Source of the DNA: Lachnospiraceae bacterium
Lineage (GTDB): Bacteria > Bacillota > Clostridia > Lachnospirales > Lachnospiraceae
Assembly (NCBI GenBank): GCA_024692955.1
Contig: JAILLW010000019.1
Location: forward strand, 1-64,000
Direction of reading: 5' to 3'
DNA: 64,000 nucleotides
In this document: piece by piece, positions 60,729 to 64,000 of the stretch
Layout: every line of letters begins with the position of its first letter
How positions within the stretch are numbered: position 1 is the stretch's first letter
Program-made: the position numbers and the translations under genes
Notes under the pieces: generated by a model
What the model saw: only the letters and a program-made list of their open reading frames with translations
Database searches by the model: none
Told to the model about the DNA's origin: nothing

Positions 60729-63134
60729 TTGAATAAAAGAGTTCTTCATACACTTGAATTTGATAAGATCACGAAACTGCTCTCCGAAGAGGCAACTTCT
60801 TCCTGTGGAAGGGCGCTCTGTGAAAGCCTCGAACCGGTAACGGACCGGAACGCCATAGAGGAAGCGCAGCAGGAAACATCCGACGCATTGGGAATGCTCC
60901 TTCGAGAAGGGAGCATTTCTTTCGGAGATAACCGGGAGCTTTCAAGGGAGATCGCGGCCTTAAAGATCGGTTCGCCCTTATCCGCGGCCGAGCTTCTCGG
61001 GATCGCGAAGCTTCTCAATAATGCGGACAGAGCAAGGCACTACGGAGGGGAACTTCCGGAAGAGAATTCCCTTAAGCCTCTGTTCGACGGGATCATGCCG
61101 ATGACCCAGATCGCGAAAGAGATCGAACGGTGCATCCTTTCGGAAAATGAGATCGCGGATGACGCGAGTCCCGAATTGAAGTCGATCCGGCGCGCCATCA
61201 TCCATACCGGGGAGAAGATCCACAGCCAGCTGAATAAGATGGTGAACGGATCCTTAAGGACCTGCCTTCAGGATGCCGTGATCACGCAGCGGGACGGAAG
61301 ATACTGTATCCCGGTAAAGGCAGAATACAAATCCGGCGTGAAGGGAATGATCCACGATCAGTCCTCCACCGGATCAACCTATTTTATCGAGCCCGAGGCC
61401 ATTGTAAACCTGAACAATGAGCTGAAGGAGCTCCGGATCCGGGAGAAGGAGGAGATCGCGGCCATCCTCAGAAACCTTTCGGCTTCCCTCGGCGAACATA
61501 CGGATGAGATTATTGAGAATCAGAAGATCCTTACGAAACTGGATTTTATCTTTGCAAAAGGATCACTGGCACTTTCCATGAACGCCACCCGGCCGGTCTA
61601 TAATAAAAAACGGAGGATCCTCCTTCGAAAGGCCAGGCACCCTCTGATCGATAAGGAGAAGGTCGTTCCGATCGATGTGGGACTCGGCGACAGCTTTGAT
61701 CTCCTTGTGATCACGGGACCGAATACCGGCGGAAAGACCGTGACTTTAAAGACCATCGGACTCCTTACCCTGATGGGACAGGCGGGGCTCCACATCCCGA
61801 CCCTTGACCGGTCGGAACTTTCCGTATTTACAAAGGTTTTCGCGGATATCGGGGATGAACAGAGCATCGAACAGAGCCTCAGTACCTTCTCATCCCATAT
61901 GAAAAATATCGTGACGGTCTTAAGATATGCGGATGAGCAGTCTTTATGCCTCTTTGACGAACTGGGGGCAGGCACGGATCCTACCGAGGGAGCGGCGCTT
62001 GCGATCTCGATCCTGGATCATCTGCACCAAAGAGGGATAAGAACGATCGCCACCACACATTACGCGGAGCTCAAGATCTACGCACTGGAAACACCCGAGG
62101 TTGAGAACGCGAGCTGCGAATTTGATGTGGCCACCCTTTCTCCGACTTACCGGCTGCTGGTCGGGATCCCGGGAAAGAGCAACGCGTTCGCGATCTCCGA
62201 GAAACTCGGACTGTCAAAGAAGATCATCGAGAGCGCGAAGGCAAGGATCGGGACTTCGGAAAAGAGCTTTGAGGAACTGATCTCAAGTCTTGAGGCGGAA
62301 CGTCAGAAAGCCGAAAAGGAACGGCTTGAACTCGAGGAATACAAGGCAAGGATCCGGGAGCATGAGGAACATCTTCATGACAAAAAGGAAAAGATCGATA
62401 ACCGGAGAGACAATATCCTGAGGCAGGCGAATGCCGAAGCAAAGGAGATCCTTGAAGAAGCGAAACGGACAGCGGACGAGACGATCCGGATCTTTCAGAA
62501 GGCAGGTCCCGGAGCTTCCATGAAGGAACTTGAAAAGGAGCGGGAGAAGTTGCGGGGCGCGATCCGGGGAAGAGAAGAAAAGCTCGCGATGAAGGCGGAG
62601 ACTGTCCGGAACGGGCAGCAGGTAAAGGCTGAGGAACTTAAGGCCGGCGACGCGGTAAGGATCGCTTCCATGGGGATGGACGGGACGGTGGAAACACTTC
62701 CCGATCAGAAAGGAAATCTCTATGTCCGCTGCGGAGCCTTAAGGACCAGGACCAATGTATCGAACCTTATGAGGATCGACGAAGAGACTCTGGAGAAAAA
62801 GGATAAGGAGCGGGAGAAGGAAAGGATTCATGAAGAAAACTTCAGCCGGAAGGCTTCCGCTTCGAAAGGACCTGCGGCCTCCATGATCCGCGCCGAACTT
62901 AATCTCATCGGGAAAACCGTGGATGAGGCGGTTCCGGAGCTTGACAAGTATCTTGACAGCGCATATCTGTCCCACCTTTCCACCGTGCGGATCGTACACG
63001 GAAAGGGGACCGGGGCGCTCCGACAGGCGATTCAGAGGCATTTGAGACAGGTTAAATATGTAAAGGAATTCCGTCTCGGGGAATACGGTGAAGGGGATGC
63101 CGGAGTCACGATCGTGACATTCCGGGAGAATTAG
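60729..63134 (+). CDS. mutS2: MutS2 ATPase/endonuclease
   Basis: 801 residues starting at TTG 60729 (MNKRVLHTLEFDKI, the normal family start). Walker A GPNTGGKTVTLKT, Walker B LFDELGAGTDPTEGAAL, a long coiled coil (about 510-620), a KOW-like region and the C-terminal Smr domain with VHGKGTGALR. The usual LDLR motif of Smr is LNLIG here. MutS2 splits collided ribosomes or blocks recombination. It is 5 bp from the previous gene. Confidence 0.94.
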   Translation: MNKRVLHTLEFDKITKLLSEEATSSCGRALCESLEPVTDRNAIEEAQQETSDALGMLLREGSISFGDNRELSREIAALKIGSPLSAAELLGIAKLLNNADRARHYGGELPEENSLKPLFDGIMPMTQIAKEIERCILSENEIADDASPELKSIRRAIIHTGEKIHSQLNKMVNGSLRTCLQDAVITQRDGRYCIPVKAEYKSGVKGMIHDQSSTGSTYFIEPEAIVNLNNELKELRIREKEEIAAILRNLSASLGEHTDEIIENQKILTKLDFIFAKGSLALSMNATRPVYNKKRRILLRKARHPLIDKEKVVPIDVGLGDSFDLLVITGPNTGGKTVTLKTIGLLTLMGQAGLHIPTLDRSELSVFTKVFADIGDEQSIEQSLSTFSSHMKNIVTVLRYADEQSLCLFDELGAGTDPTEGAALAISILDHLHQRGIRTIATTHYAELKIYALETPEVENASCEFDVATLSPTYRLLVGIPGKSNAFAISEKLGLSKKIIESAKARIGTSEKSFEELISSLEAERQKAEKERLELEEYKARIREHEEHLHDKKEKIDNRRDNILRQANAEAKEILEEAKRTADETIRIFQKAGPGASMKELEKEREKLRGAIRGREEKLAMKAETVRNGQQVKAEELKAGDAVRIASMGMDGTVETLPDQKGNLYVRCGALRTRTNVSNLMRIDEETLEKKDKEREKERIHEENFSRKASASKGPAASMIRAELNLIGKTVDEAVPELDKYLDSAYLSHLSTVRIVHGKGTGALRQAIQRHLRQVKYVKEFRLGEYGEGDAGVTIVTFREN

Positions 63135-63168
63135 GTGTTTTGAAGGAACAGACAGAAAGGCAGAAACC

Positions 63169-63870
63169 ATGGCAACGAAACAGAAGGTCCTGATCGTGGA
63201 CGATGATGAGAATATCGCGGATCTGATCTCACTCTACCTGAAAAAGGAGTGCTTCGATACGATGATCGCGCCGGACGGCGAGACGGCGATACGCCTGCAT
63301 AAGGAATTCGAACCGAATCTGATCCTGCTGGATCTGATGCTGCCCGGGATCGACGGTTATGAGGTATGCAGAAGGGTAAGAGCCGCATCCCAGACGCCGA
63401 TCATCATGCTCTCCGCAAAAGGTGAGGTATTTGACAAGGTCCTCGGACTTGAGCTCGGCGCGGATGACTATATGGAAAAGCCGTTTGACACGAAGGAGCT
63501 TGTGGCCAGGGTGAAGGCGGTGCTCCGTCGTTACAAACAGGCTCCGGAGCCGAAGGAGAACGAACCCGATCTTCAGCAGGTGGAATACCCGGATCTTAAG
63601 ATCAACCTCACGAATTATTCCGTCGAATATATGGGAAAACCTCTCGAGATGCCGCCGAAGGAACTGGAACTCCTTTACTTTATGGCTTCTCAGCCGAACA
63701 GGGTATTTACGAGAGAGCAGCTCCTGGACAAGCTCTGGGGCTACGAATATGTCGGTGATACGCGCACGGTGGACGTACACATCAAGCGCCTTCGCGAAAA
63801 GATCAGTGACAATGAGCACTGGGAGATCCGGACGATCTGGAGCGTCGGTTACAAATTTGAAACGAAATGA
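63169..63870 (+). CDS. OmpR-family response regulator
   Basis: 233 residues. Receiver with LIVDDDENIADL, phospho-acceptor Asp in LILLDLMLPGIDGYEVC, IIMLSAKG and the Lys in YMEKPFD; winged-helix output with MPPKELELLYFMASQPNRVF, RTVDVHIKRLREKI and IWSVGYKF. It resembles the regulators of cell-envelope two-component systems. Its TGA overlaps the ATG of the downstream kinase (ATGA), so the pair is translated together. Confidence 0.93.
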   Translation: MATKQKVLIVDDDENIADLISLYLKKECFDTMIAPDGETAIRLHKEFEPNLILLDLMLPGIDGYEVCRRVRAASQTPIIMLSAKGEVFDKVLGLELGADDYMEKPFDTKELVARVKAVLRRYKQAPEPKENEPDLQQVEYPDLKINLTNYSVEYMGKPLEMPPKELELLYFMASQPNRVFTREQLLDKLWGYEYVGDTRTVDVHIKRLREKISDNEHWEIRTIWSVGYKFETK

Positions 63871-64000
63871 GAAGGACACTCTACTTAAAATTTCTGCTTG
63901 CCTATCTGATCTTCGGGATTTTCGGATTTGTGATCGTCGCGACCTTCGTAAGCCGGATGACCCAGGATTATCTTATCCGGACGGAATCGGACAGACTCTA
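63867..64000 (+). CDS. Sensor histidine kinase, N-terminal part (cut by window end)
   Basis: Only 44 residues are inside the window: MRRTLYLKFLLAYLIFGIFG begins a transmembrane helix, followed by an external segment (SRMTQDYLIRTESDR). The ATGA overlap with the response regulator and the typical kinase N-terminus support the call; the catalytic domains lie beyond 64000. Confidence 0.75.
   Translation, partial: MRRTLYLKFLLAYLIFGIFGFVIVATFVSRMTQDYLIRTESDRL

Overview
The window looks like the chromosome of an anaerobic, motile, plant-polysaccharide-degrading Clostridia of the Lachnospiraceae type (a Butyrivibrio-like rumen or gut organism). This is inferred from the HU-rqcP-divIC-tilS-hpt-ftsH order, a sensory [FeFe]-hydrogenase, clostridial MutS2, cytoplasmic glycosidases, and many c-di-GMP and chemotaxis proteins. 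No 16S gene is present, so the genus is not fixed.

Layout. 1-3.2 kb is an accessory, decayed segment: a serine-recombinase tail with an in-frame stop, a headless GNAT acetyltransferase, a GyrI-like protein with its middle deleted, an intact methyltransferase and radical SAM enzyme, then a beheaded APH-type kinase and PAS-sensor remnants. 3.2-8.7 kb holds a two-receiver response regulator, an MFS transporter, a phosphodiesterase, and the convergent pssA-psd pair for phosphatidylethanolamine. 8.8-13.8 kb has a chemoreceptor and an operon joining a sugar-binding/GGDEF sensor to a GH5 glycosidase. 13.9-26.2 kb is a cell-surface block: a lipoprotein, a secreted acidic protein, an HD-GYP protein, two GT-C-like membrane proteins, a DPM-like GT2 and a UGM-like flavoprotein. 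26.2-37.8 kb is an arabinose/arabino-oligosaccharide region (ribulokinase-like FGGY kinase, araD, a CUT1 transporter, GH51). It is interrupted by an ECF S-component and a [FeFe]-hydrogenase/chemoreceptor fusion. 38-46.6 kb has a two-component system, an RluA enzyme, an O-antigen-ligase-like protein, proS, cca and a PEGA lipoprotein. 46.7-55.3 kb is housekeeping (HU, rqcP, divIC, tilS, hpt, ftsH, map, a HAD phosphatase, tRNA-Lys, tatD, ksgA). 55.4-64 kb has a GH36 alpha-galactosidase, manA, a degenerate GGDEF-EAL protein, mutS2 and the start of a second two-component system.

How the genes fit together. Oligosaccharides are imported by the CUT1 transporter and cut inside the cell by GH51, GH5 and GH36. 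Arabinose and mannose enter metabolism through the FGGY kinase, AraD and ManA. A near-identical 16-bp palindrome lies in front of both the CUT1 binding protein and GH51, so one LacI/AraR-type regulator probably controls both. Several genes have a promoter -10 element placed so that transcription would begin at, or within a few bases of, the start codon and have no Shine-Dalgarno: leaderless translation looks recurrent here. The strongest candidate for an unusual system is the hydrogenase-chemoreceptor fusion, which is coupled to an orphan ECF S-component.
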